Source: Planctomycetota bacterium
GTDB taxonomy: Bacteria; Planctomycetota; B15-G4
Length of the DNA stretch: 64,000 bases
Direction: 5' to 3'
Assembly: GCA_029245865.1 (NCBI GenBank)
Contig: JAQWOM010000038.1
Span: forward strand, 62,001-126,000
This document shows positions 52,499 through 60,043 of this stretch, piece by piece; position 1 is the first letter of the stretch; every line of letters starts with the position of its first letter. The translations under genes were made by a program, and so were the position numbers. The notes beneath the pieces are model-generated. The model did not search any database. It saw only the letters and a list, made by a program, of their open reading frames with translations, and had not been told where the DNA came from.

Positions 52499-53581
52499 TC
52501 AGTTCCCTGCGCTGTTGCCGTCCGAAATGAGAGGCTCATTGGTCGTCGCCTTCGGACTCTGCTTTGGAAGCAGATCCTGCATGCGATTCATGACGATCTG
52601 GGTGTAGTCCTTGCACCCCAGCTTGCCACCAAGATCTTGGGTGCAGTCGCCGTCTTCTATGGCCGAGAGTAGAGCGAGTCGGAGTGCATGCCCCAGGTCG
52701 TAGCGGTCGATGTGATCGAGAAGCAATCCAAAAGAGAGCAGAACAGCTGTTGGGTTGACCTTGTCCTGTCCTGCGATGTCGGGGGCTGTGCCTCCTGCGG
52801 GATCGAACATGGCAATGTCGATCTCGCGCTTCGCATTGAAAGAATAGTTGCCGCTGGCTCCAGTCCCCAGGCTCCCGACAAGGCCGGCGGCCATGTCTGA
52901 AAGGAAATCTCCGTACTCATTGAGGACGAGCACCACTTCGTATTCATGTGGTTGCAGAAGAATCTTGGCCAAGAGGGCGTCGAAGAGCTCTTGCTTGTGA
53001 TGAATGTCGGGGTAGTGGCGGTGCATGTCACTGACGGTTGTCTCGAACAAGCCGTCGGTCACCTTCTGGATCGTGTGCTTGGAAGAAGAGGTGACGTGCA
53101 TCTGTTTCTTTCGCGCCAGGTCAAATGCAAACGCAGCCGCCTGCTCGCAGGGTTCACGTTCCACCATGCGTAAAGAAACCGCACTGTCGCGACCAATGAG
53201 TTGACCGGGGTCATCGTAAGTCCCCCCGGTAGCGACTCGCACGATGTGCAGATTGATGGATTTTCTGAAGTTGCTGTTGATGCCGGGGATCGAAATGCAA
53301 GGCCGGTAGATGACGCTGAATCCACAGCGACGCCGTATGAGAGCATTGGGGCTGCGAGTCCCCGTGATGGTTGGGTACTTGAGCACCAGCCGAGTGTCTC
53401 GCATGGAATTCTCGGCCAAGTCGATGGCTACGCCAGCCTGTCGCTCCCGAGTCTCCAGTGACCAGTCTACGGCCCGGAAGTCGAAGTCTAGGGGGAGGGC
53501 GTCTGCGATGGTGTGCACCGAGCGTTCCAGCTCGGGCCCGATGCCATCGCCTCGAAGTTCCGTGATCGCAATAGAAGTCAT
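52499..53581 (-). CDS. Isocitrate/isopropylmalate dehydrogenase family protein, divergent
   Basis: A beta-decarboxylating dehydrogenase of 360 residues. The fold is clear: GDGIGPELE at the N-terminus, TITGTRSPNALIRRR, YRPCISIPG, the catalytic Tyr in GGTYDDPG, the Lys in SSSKHTIQKVTDGLFETT, NEYGDFLSDMAAGLVGSLGTGASGNYS with the metal Asp, and GGTAPDIAGQDKVNPTAVLLSFGLLLDHI (core GTAPDIAGQDKVNPTA). It differs from typical NAD isocitrate or isopropylmalate enzymes: the REN-x-EG segment reads RVATGG, and the cofactor-loop His of HG-x-APDIAG is Gly. Activity is likely, but the substrate is uncertain. It is divergent from the peptidase gene. Confidence 0.72.
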   Translation of the reverse strand: MTSIAITELRGDGIGPELERSVHTIADALPLDFDFRAVDWSLETRERQAGVAIDLAENSMRDTRLVLKYPTITGTRSPNALIRRRCGFSVIYRPCISIPGINSNFRKSINLHIVRVATGGTYDDPGQLIGRDSAVSLRMVEREPCEQAAAFAFDLARKKQMHVTSSSKHTIQKVTDGLFETTVSDMHRHYPDIHHKQELFDALLAKILLQPHEYEVVLVLNEYGDFLSDMAAGLVGSLGTGASGNYSFNAKREIDIAMFDPAGGTAPDIAGQDKVNPTAVLLSFGLLLDHIDRYDLGHALRLALLSAIEDGDCTQDLGGKLGCKDYTQIVMNRMQDLLPKQSPKATTNEPLISDGNSAGN

Positions 53582-53798
53582 GAAAGGTCCGGCTTGGATT
53601 TATGGGGCGTTGCGGCCTCTCTTGTCGAGAAATGAGAGGCGCAGCGCGATCGACCATTCTCACCTTGAGCCCCTTCTCACGCAAGCTCCTCCGTAGGGAC
53701 TCCAGGGGCATGCCTTGAAGGGTAGGCTGGTCGTGGACCACAATCGGCTTTCTGGCCGGCGCGGAGTCGCCGGGGGTGTTGCAACGGTACGGGACAAG

Positions 53799-54845
53799 AT
53801 GACCCAGGATTCCGCTTCGAGCAGATCGTTGGCCACATCACATGTGTGGTCCAGTCTCCCAACGACCGAGTTGTTGGATCTTCGGATGTGCGATCTGGGC
53901 TTGACCCTGGATGCACCGATGATTCAGCAAGGGATCGAGCGTCTGTACGCCGACCTGCTCCGGCATGGCCTTCGCTTTCGGCCGCACGTCTGGTTGTCGT
54001 CCGAGTGGTTTTCGCCCACAGGCGTTCCCGGCATTGCCATTCCCTTTTACCTGGCGCATCCGAGGCTCATGCGCCTCGAACGCGACCTCATGCTTGAAGT
54101 CGAAGGCGGCCGTCGCCGCGACTTCTTGCGAATCATGCGGCATGAGTGCGGTCACGCCATCCAGACTGCGTTTCGATTGAATCGTCGCAAGCGATGGCAC
54201 GAGTTGTTTGGCCGGTCTTCTGAGAAGTATCCCGAGAGTTATCGGCCTGACCCCGCCAGCCGCGAGTATGTCCAGCACCTTCCGATGTACTACGCGCAGA
54301 GCCATCCGGACGAAGATTTCGCTGAGACCTTTGCCGTGTGGCTTGGCTCTCGAAGTGCTTGGCGCCGTCGATACAAGGGATGGCCTGCACTCGATAAGCT
54401 TCAATATGTCGACGAAGTGATGGAAGATTTGCGCGGCGAGTCTGCGCCAGTCCGGACACGCAGGCGCGTGGACTCCGTTTCACAAATCAAGACGACATTG
54501 CGTGATCACTATGAACTGCGGATGAAATACGGTCCGCATGGAGCGCCGGATATCTACGACGTGGATCTGCGCAGGCTCTTTGTGGCAGAGCGCGTGAAGG
54601 GTGCTGAACCAGCGAGTCGCTTTTTGCGCCGCAATCGCACACTTGTCCGACAGATCATCTCTCGCTGGACAGGGCAGTATCAGTTTACTTTGGATCATGT
54701 GCTCGAAGACATGATCCGTCGCTGCAGAGAATTGCGTCTTTATGCAGTGGGTGATGAAGACGATCTTCGTATGCAGTTTGCCGTGCTCTTGGCAGTGCAG
54801 ACGATGCACTCATTATTCAATCGTCGCGACTGGATCAATATGTGA
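53799..54845 (+). CDS. Putative zinc-binding metallopeptidase (Peptidase_Mx-like)
   Basis: A 348-residue cytoplasmic protein. MRHECGHAIQTAF at about 114-126 is an HExxH zinc site (His115, Glu116, His119), and DEDFAETFAVWL some 50 residues on gives the probable third ligand. The N-terminal LRMCDLGLTLD and GIAIPFYLAHPRLMRLE segments and the C-terminal helical part, with DHYELRMKYG and RQIISRWTGQYQF, are those of a group called putative zinc-binding metallopeptidases. ATG at 53799 is preferred over a TTG at 53715. Its stop overlaps the next start (TGATG), coupling it to an ATP-grasp ligase, so a common substrate, perhaps a peptide modification, is likely but not shown. Confidence 0.75.
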   Translation: MTQDSASSRSLATSHVWSSLPTTELLDLRMCDLGLTLDAPMIQQGIERLYADLLRHGLRFRPHVWLSSEWFSPTGVPGIAIPFYLAHPRLMRLERDLMLEVEGGRRRDFLRIMRHECGHAIQTAFRLNRRKRWHELFGRSSEKYPESYRPDPASREYVQHLPMYYAQSHPDEDFAETFAVWLGSRSAWRRRYKGWPALDKLQYVDEVMEDLRGESAPVRTRRRVDSVSQIKTTLRDHYELRMKYGPHGAPDIYDVDLRRLFVAERVKGAEPASRFLRRNRTLVRQIISRWTGQYQFTLDHVLEDMIRRCRELRLYAVGDEDDLRMQFAVLLAVQTMHSLFNRRDWINM

Positions 54846-55861
54846 TGAGCCGAAGACTTCGAGTCCTTCACTTGACGCATCCCTCGCTCATTCCGCCCGA
54901 TGACACCTCGGGTTTGGATGAAAGCAAGATCAACACTCTCAAGACGGACCTGGATGTCCTTCGGGCTTTGCGCGAACTCGGACATGAGGTCCGCTCGGAG
55001 GGCATTGAAGATGAATTGCGGCCTGTTCGGTCAGCGGTTCGGACATTCAAGCCGCATGTCGTTTTCAATCTAGTTGAGGGCTTCGCGGGCTTGCCCGAGT
55101 TAGATAGTCATGTCGTGAGCTACCTGGAACTGATGGGAGTGCCGTACACCGGCTGCAATCCACGCGGGCTGATGTTGGCTCGAGGCAAGGCTCTCAGCAA
55201 GAAGCTCTTGCACTACCATCGCATCCGGACTCCGTCCTTTCGTGTGTTTCGGAAAGGCCGGCGCATTCGCCGTCCGCGTGGTTTTGAGTTGCCGCTCATC
55301 GTGAAGAGCCTGGTGGAGGAATCCTCCATCGGAATCAGCCAAGCATCACTCGTCGACAGTGATGCAAAGCTCGAGGAGAGAGTGCGGTTCGTTCATGAGA
55401 GCGTTGGCACCGACGCCATTGCCGAAGAGTTTATTGAAGGTCGGGAGATCTATCAGGGCTTGTTGGGAAATAAACGGCTCGAAGTCTTGCCGCCCTGGGA
55501 GCTTTTGTTCGGTGATCTGCCAAAAGGCAGCGCAACCATTGCGACGGAAAAGGTGAAGCACGACATCAATTACCAGGAGCGGCGTGGTATCGAGCATGCG
55601 CATGCAGGAGGTTTGTCAGAGAAGGAATCTGAACTGATAGAGCGAACCAGCAAACGCATCTACCGTATCCTTGGCCTCGACGGTTATGCCCGTATCGACT
55701 ACCGCTTGAGCGCGGATGGAAAACTCTACTTTCTCGAAGCGAATCCAAACCCAGAGATTGCGCGGTCCGAGGAGTTCGCATCTGCGGCCGCCATGGCTGG
55801 CACTGAGTACCCCCAGCTTGTGCAACGAATCTTGAATCTGGCGCTTGCCCGGACGCGGTAG
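54845..55861 (+). CDS. ATP-grasp ligase of the D-Ala-D-Ala ligase type
   Basis: A 338-residue ATP-grasp enzyme: VVFNLVEGFAGLPELDSHVVSYLELMGVPYTGCNPRGLMLARGKALSKKLL (cores SYLELMGVPYTGCNP, LARGKALSKKLL), LIVKSLVEESSIGIS with an ATP-site Lys, AEEFIEGREIYQGLLG, and at the C-terminus DGYARIDYRLSADGKLYFLEANPNPEI with the Mg-binding Asp, Glu and Asn. The pattern is that of D-Ala-D-Ala ligase relatives but there is no peptidoglycan gene nearby; with the coupled zinc peptidase it more likely joins amino acids to a peptide or protein. ATG at 54845 shares one base with the peptidase stop. Confidence 0.8.
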   Translation: MSRRLRVLHLTHPSLIPPDDTSGLDESKINTLKTDLDVLRALRELGHEVRSEGIEDELRPVRSAVRTFKPHVVFNLVEGFAGLPELDSHVVSYLELMGVPYTGCNPRGLMLARGKALSKKLLHYHRIRTPSFRVFRKGRRIRRPRGFELPLIVKSLVEESSIGISQASLVDSDAKLEERVRFVHESVGTDAIAEEFIEGREIYQGLLGNKRLEVLPPWELLFGDLPKGSATIATEKVKHDINYQERRGIEHAHAGGLSEKESELIERTSKRIYRILGLDGYARIDYRLSADGKLYFLEANPNPEIARSEEFASAAAMAGTEYPQLVQRILNLALARTR

Positions 55862-55884
55862 GGCAACAAGAAAGTCAGATTCGC

Positions 55885-57018
55885 TTAGAGCGCGAGGCTG
55901 TTGGTGCCGTTGCGATAGTCATGCGCGAGCAGCGAGTGGAAATGGTGCTCTCCGTTTTCAATCCGTGGGGCATATCGCCCTCGGTCATAAGCGGGAGACC
56001 TGAGTCCTCGCTGGACGGACTCGCACACTTGCTTGTCTTCTTGCTGGACGCTTTCGCTCTGGGCAACAGATTCGCTGACAAAGCTTTGATCCTGACTCGA
56101 GCTCTCGTCAAAAAAGTAGTCGAAGATCACGTCTGTTCGGTCAACCGCTACGGGCATCACGCGATTGACGTCGAGAATCCCGCCGTACCGATTCAACATC
56201 AAGTTGGGATGCACCCATGCGTAGAGCGCCTGGTCTCCGAGGCGACCTTCTTTTGCTTTGCAGCTTTGAATGCTGAAGCGCTTGAAGATCTCGGTGGTGT
56301 AGTGATCCAGGTCGAGTCCAGCGGCGAGGCCTCGATGTAGAACGGGGACGTGGTAGCCGCCATCTAAATAGTTGTCTACGAAGACCTTCCAGTTGCAATG
56401 AACCGTGTAAGTACGTGTCATCACGTGGCGGAGAGAACTGGTCTCGAACTGCTGGTTGAGTCGAGTGTCAAGTTCGGCGAGGTCGGGGCCTCGTGGGCTC
56501 GGGTCGTCGTCGAGATTCAGGAAGACGTAGCCTTGCCATGTTTCGAGGGCGATGGTTCGAAGTCCCATGGAGGCTCGGTCAAAGTTTTCGACACCTGCCA
56601 TGTGGGGTGCACTCAGCAAGTCGCCATGGCTCCCGTAGGTCCACCCGTGATAGGGGCAGGTGATGCGTGGCGATTCGCCCGCATGGTCGAGGCAGCCGCT
56701 ACCCGTGAGCAACTCGGTTGCGTGATGACGGCAGGCATTGTGAAAAGCAACCAGCGCCCCGCCTTCTTGGCGAAGCACGAAGTACGGCATGCCCAGGATA
56801 TGTCCCGCCAAATAATCGCCTGGCTTGCTGACCTGCTCTGTCCGTCCGACCGCGATCCAATTGTGCGAGAACACCGTCTCGCGGTCCAATCGCTCAAAGG
56901 CGGGGTCGAGGTACCACGAGGACGGTGGCGTGTGAGCGCTTTCGATGGGAAGAGAAGGGTCGAAGCGCTCGAGTTCTCTTCGAAGGGCTTGTGAGATGCG
57001 TGCGTCCTGAGTGTTCAT
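55885..57018 (-). CDS. Rieske aromatic-ring-hydroxylating-type oxygenase, choline monooxygenase-like
   Basis: A 377-residue alpha subunit of a Rieske non-haem iron oxygenase. The Rieske cluster ligands are in NACRHHATEL and CPYHGWTYG (C-x-H ... C-x2-H), and the mononuclear iron site in NWKVFVDNYLDGGYHVPVLH (Asp-x2-x-His ... His), with a matching Asp near the end. The segment NWKVFVDNYLDGGYHVP and the following DLDHYTTEIF resemble plant-type choline monooxygenase, which makes betaine aldehyde for osmoprotection. No reductase or betaine aldehyde dehydrogenase gene adjoins it. Other carnitine- or quaternary-amine substrates are possible. ATG at 57018 is used. Confidence 0.8.
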   Translation of the reverse strand: MNTQDARISQALRRELERFDPSLPIESAHTPPSSWYLDPAFERLDRETVFSHNWIAVGRTEQVSKPGDYLAGHILGMPYFVLRQEGGALVAFHNACRHHATELLTGSGCLDHAGESPRITCPYHGWTYGSHGDLLSAPHMAGVENFDRASMGLRTIALETWQGYVFLNLDDDPSPRGPDLAELDTRLNQQFETSSLRHVMTRTYTVHCNWKVFVDNYLDGGYHVPVLHRGLAAGLDLDHYTTEIFKRFSIQSCKAKEGRLGDQALYAWVHPNLMLNRYGGILDVNRVMPVAVDRTDVIFDYFFDESSSQDQSFVSESVAQSESVQQEDKQVCESVQRGLRSPAYDRGRYAPRIENGEHHFHSLLAHDYRNGTNSLAL

Positions 57019-57242
57019 GCGCGAGATCGTATCAGCGAAGGTGTCTGAGTGCCCCTTGGCTGAATGATCTCGTGTGCCGGGCGGTCGGGGCACGAGCCTC
57101 ATGAACAGAGCCTGGGAGAGGCTCGGAAGCCGGTCTCGCCCTCTCATGGCCGGCTAGCCAGCGCCCCCCGCAGGATGACATGCTGCAGATGTTGTCGGGC
57201 TTCTCGGAGACGCCCCCTTCAGAATCATTTTTTGGAGTCCTC

Positions 57243-58988
57243 ATGGCACCCGATCTCCACGACACCTCTGACCTACAATCAGCGGCCGCGCCTGATGCCT
57301 GGAATCGGTTTGTGACTGCTTTTCACGAGCACCAATTGAGACCTCCTAATGCCTGCGTGGAGAAAGGTGCTGACTGCCGACTCGCCGAGTTGCCGGATCC
57401 CTCGAGCGGCGCCATTGAAAGCCACACCGCAAGTGCTCGGCAGTTGCTGGCAGATCTCGATGCCGTGGAACTGGGAGAGGCTGATTTCAACACCAAGTTA
57501 GATGCGGATCTGGCTCGCCTCAAACTGCAGGCGCAGATTCATCGGGAGAGCTATCGATTCAATGGGCGAACGCGTCTTGAGCAGCAGCCGACTGCGGGCG
57601 CAGACATCGGCGACGGTCTCTTCCCTCAGTTTGTCAATGACCCGAGGCCGGCCTCTGAACGGTTGGCCAGCATCATGGGGCGCATCGAGGGTGTGCCGGA
57701 TTACTGCGCGAAGCTCCTCGCTCGCCTAGAGGTTCCGGTTGAACGCTGGGTCGGGATGGACCGTGAGCAGGTCGAAGGGCTGCCCGAATTGTTCGACACG
57801 CTGATCGGATGGGGGCGGGAGATCGGCTTTCACGACCTCTCGCGTCTCGAGAGCGCTGTCGTTCGGGCCAAGGACTCACTCAAATTGTACGTCTCGGAAC
57901 TGAGTGAACTGCCCTGTACGACTCAGATGCACCTGGGTGAACAAGATGCGCGTCAGATCGTCGCCTTGACTGGTATCGATAAAAGTCTCGAGGCCCTTCA
58001 CAGCATGGCCACAGACTTTCTCTCCGAGACAGCGGAAACCATCGAGGAACTCCGTGTCCGGTTGACGGAAAAATATGGACTGCCCAGGCAAACGACAGCA
58101 GATGAGTTGACGGGGTTCCTTGCTGATCAATATCGGGTGTCCCTTCCTACAGGCGCTCTCGAAGATGTGCTCGATCGCTATCAACTCGAGCGAGAAAAGA
58201 TCGCGTCATTCATTCATGAACGATCTCTTTTTCCGATACCGACTGCGCAGGACATGGTCGTTTTGCGCACCCCCGGATTCATGACGCCCACGATTCCAGC
58301 TGGGGCCATGATGGAGCCGCCGATGTTCCGGCCAGGAGTACGCACGAGTCTTGTGTATCTGACACTTTCGGAGGAACTCCTGGCGGAGCACACAGAGCTG
58401 TCCATACCTGGGATGATGATTCACGAGGGAATCCCTGGGCATCACCTGCAGTTGTCGACGGCAGGCTTGCACCCCTCGGTGATACGCCGCCACTTCAGCA
58501 GCAATCACCACGCCGAGGGCTGGACCACCATGCTCGAGGACTACATGCTCGATATGGGTTACATGGGAGAGCTTGTGGATGAGGCTCGCTTCGCCGGGAA
58601 ACGTGACATCAGTCGAATCGGAGCGCGTGTTGCTATCGATTTATTTTTCATGACCGGAGAAAAGACATTCCTCGAGGTGGGTGTGCCTTGCGACCTTTCG
58701 TCGTCCGACCCTTTCGTCGCGGCGGGCAATCTGCTTGCGGCTGTGACAGGCTTTGTGCCTGGGCGTGTAGCAGCCGAACTGAACTGGTACAGCCAGGAGC
58801 GTGGCTACCCGCTCAGCTATCTCACGGGGAATCGAATGGTGTGGGAACTCAAGCAGGATGTGAAGGTTTCCTCAGGTCTGAGCGGTCTGGACCTCGACCG
58901 TCGTTTTCATGCGCTCTATCTTGAATCGGGGAATATGCCAGTTGCCTATTTACGGCGTGTTTTCCAGCACGAAGGATTGCTGGATTGA
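57243..58988 (+). CDS. DUF885 family protein, putative zinc carboxypeptidase-like
   Basis: A 581-residue protein of the DUF885 family, presumed metallopeptidases. The zinc motif is HEGIPGHHLQL (HE-x3-HH), followed by HAEGWTTMLEDYMLDMG, whose Glu would complete the site, then a long helical C-terminus with AELNWYSQERGYPLSYLTG. The N-terminal half matches the family's helical domain. There is no signal peptide from ATG 57243, which follows TTGGAGTCCTC, so it appears cytoplasmic, unlike many lipoprotein members. The frame is open back to 57180. It is divergent from the Rieske gene and 69 bases before the peroxidase gene. Confidence 0.85.
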   Translation: MAPDLHDTSDLQSAAAPDAWNRFVTAFHEHQLRPPNACVEKGADCRLAELPDPSSGAIESHTASARQLLADLDAVELGEADFNTKLDADLARLKLQAQIHRESYRFNGRTRLEQQPTAGADIGDGLFPQFVNDPRPASERLASIMGRIEGVPDYCAKLLARLEVPVERWVGMDREQVEGLPELFDTLIGWGREIGFHDLSRLESAVVRAKDSLKLYVSELSELPCTTQMHLGEQDARQIVALTGIDKSLEALHSMATDFLSETAETIEELRVRLTEKYGLPRQTTADELTGFLADQYRVSLPTGALEDVLDRYQLEREKIASFIHERSLFPIPTAQDMVVLRTPGFMTPTIPAGAMMEPPMFRPGVRTSLVYLTLSEELLAEHTELSIPGMMIHEGIPGHHLQLSTAGLHPSVIRRHFSSNHHAEGWTTMLEDYMLDMGYMGELVDEARFAGKRDISRIGARVAIDLFFMTGEKTFLEVGVPCDLSSSDPFVAAGNLLAAVTGFVPGRVAAELNWYSQERGYPLSYLTGNRMVWELKQDVKVSSGLSGLDLDRRFHALYLESGNMPVAYLRRVFQHEGLLD

Positions 58989-59057
58989 CAGCAAGCCGGT
59001 GGCCTGCGACACACGGGGCGAGACTTCTCAAAACTTAACGGAGAGCGCGTCAAAGCC

Positions 59058-59972
59058 ATGAGGTCCCCGCAGCAGGCGATCTTTCTCGAAGACAGTGACC
59101 ATCATCTCTGGCTTGAATACGACCTCTTGCCCGGGGCCGAAACCAGAGATGTTCGCGAAGCTGTCCGGTTGGCGCTCGAGGTTCCTCGTGACAGTCGTGT
59201 CGATTCAGAACGAAGGCCAAGATGCGTTATCGCCTTTGGCCCGGTGCTCTGGAGCCGTCTGGCCACGGAAAGAGTGCCGCAGGGGCTGCACCTTTTTGAG
59301 GGAATCGATGGGCCGGAAGGGCACCATGCGCCGCCGACTCCGCACAACATCTGGATCTGGTTGCACGGTGACCATCACGACGAAAATGTTGCAGCAGCAC
59401 TTGGTGTGCATCGAGCCCTGCGATCCGTAGCGCGTCTCGCTGCAGAAGAGCATGGATTTCGATACAGGGACTCACTGGATCTGACGGGCTTTGTGGATGG
59501 CACGGCAAATGCCAAGGGAGCCGAGAGGCAGGTCGTCGCTCTCATTCCCTCACGACAGCGCGGTGGTGGTGGCAGCCATGTGCTCGCGCAGCGTTGGGTT
59601 CACGACCTCCGGAGATGGGAGGCGCTTTCGGATGCTCAGCAATCCAAAATCATGGGGCGTACGAAGGATGGCAACGAAGAGTTGAAAGGGCGTGCCATGC
59701 CGAAGCATGCCCATGTGGCACGGACCGACATCGAAGTTGAGGGCGAGGCGCAGCCGGTTTACCGCCGCAGTGTGCCTTTCGGCGGAGTGCGAGAGCACGG
59801 GCTGTACTTCGTGGCCTTCGCAAATTCTTCCAAGCGCTTCGACGCGCTGCTGGAGAGTATGTTCGGTGTCACGGATGGCGTGCATGACCGCTTGCTCGAT
59901 TTTTCGCGTGCGACGAGCGGAGCCTATTACTTTGCACCGAGTCAGGAAGATCTGGACTCAGCGCTTAAGTGA
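59058..59972 (+). CDS. Dye-decolourising (DyP-type) haem peroxidase
   Basis: A cytoplasmic haem peroxidase of 304 residues. The hallmarks are present: DLTGFVDGTANAKG with the GxxDG motif whose Asp is catalytic, GGSHVLAQRWVHDL, KHAHVARTDIE with the proximal haem His in HAH, and RRSVPFGGVREHGLYFVAFA with the distal Arg. It lacks a Tat signal, so it belongs to the cytoplasmic groups rather than the secreted EfeB type. It could use H2O2 with a range of reductants. It follows the DUF885 gene on the same strand; no encapsulin gene is near. Confidence 0.92.
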   Translation: MRSPQQAIFLEDSDHHLWLEYDLLPGAETRDVREAVRLALEVPRDSRVDSERRPRCVIAFGPVLWSRLATERVPQGLHLFEGIDGPEGHHAPPTPHNIWIWLHGDHHDENVAAALGVHRALRSVARLAAEEHGFRYRDSLDLTGFVDGTANAKGAERQVVALIPSRQRGGGGSHVLAQRWVHDLRRWEALSDAQQSKIMGRTKDGNEELKGRAMPKHAHVARTDIEVEGEAQPVYRRSVPFGGVREHGLYFVAFANSSKRFDALLESMFGVTDGVHDRLLDFSRATSGAYYFAPSQEDLDSALK

Positions 59973-60043
59973 GTCGGTGAGGCTGTTTCGTCTGAGACGA
60001 AACCGAGTGTTGCGTGTGGTGCCCGGGGCTTGCCTTCAGTCCA

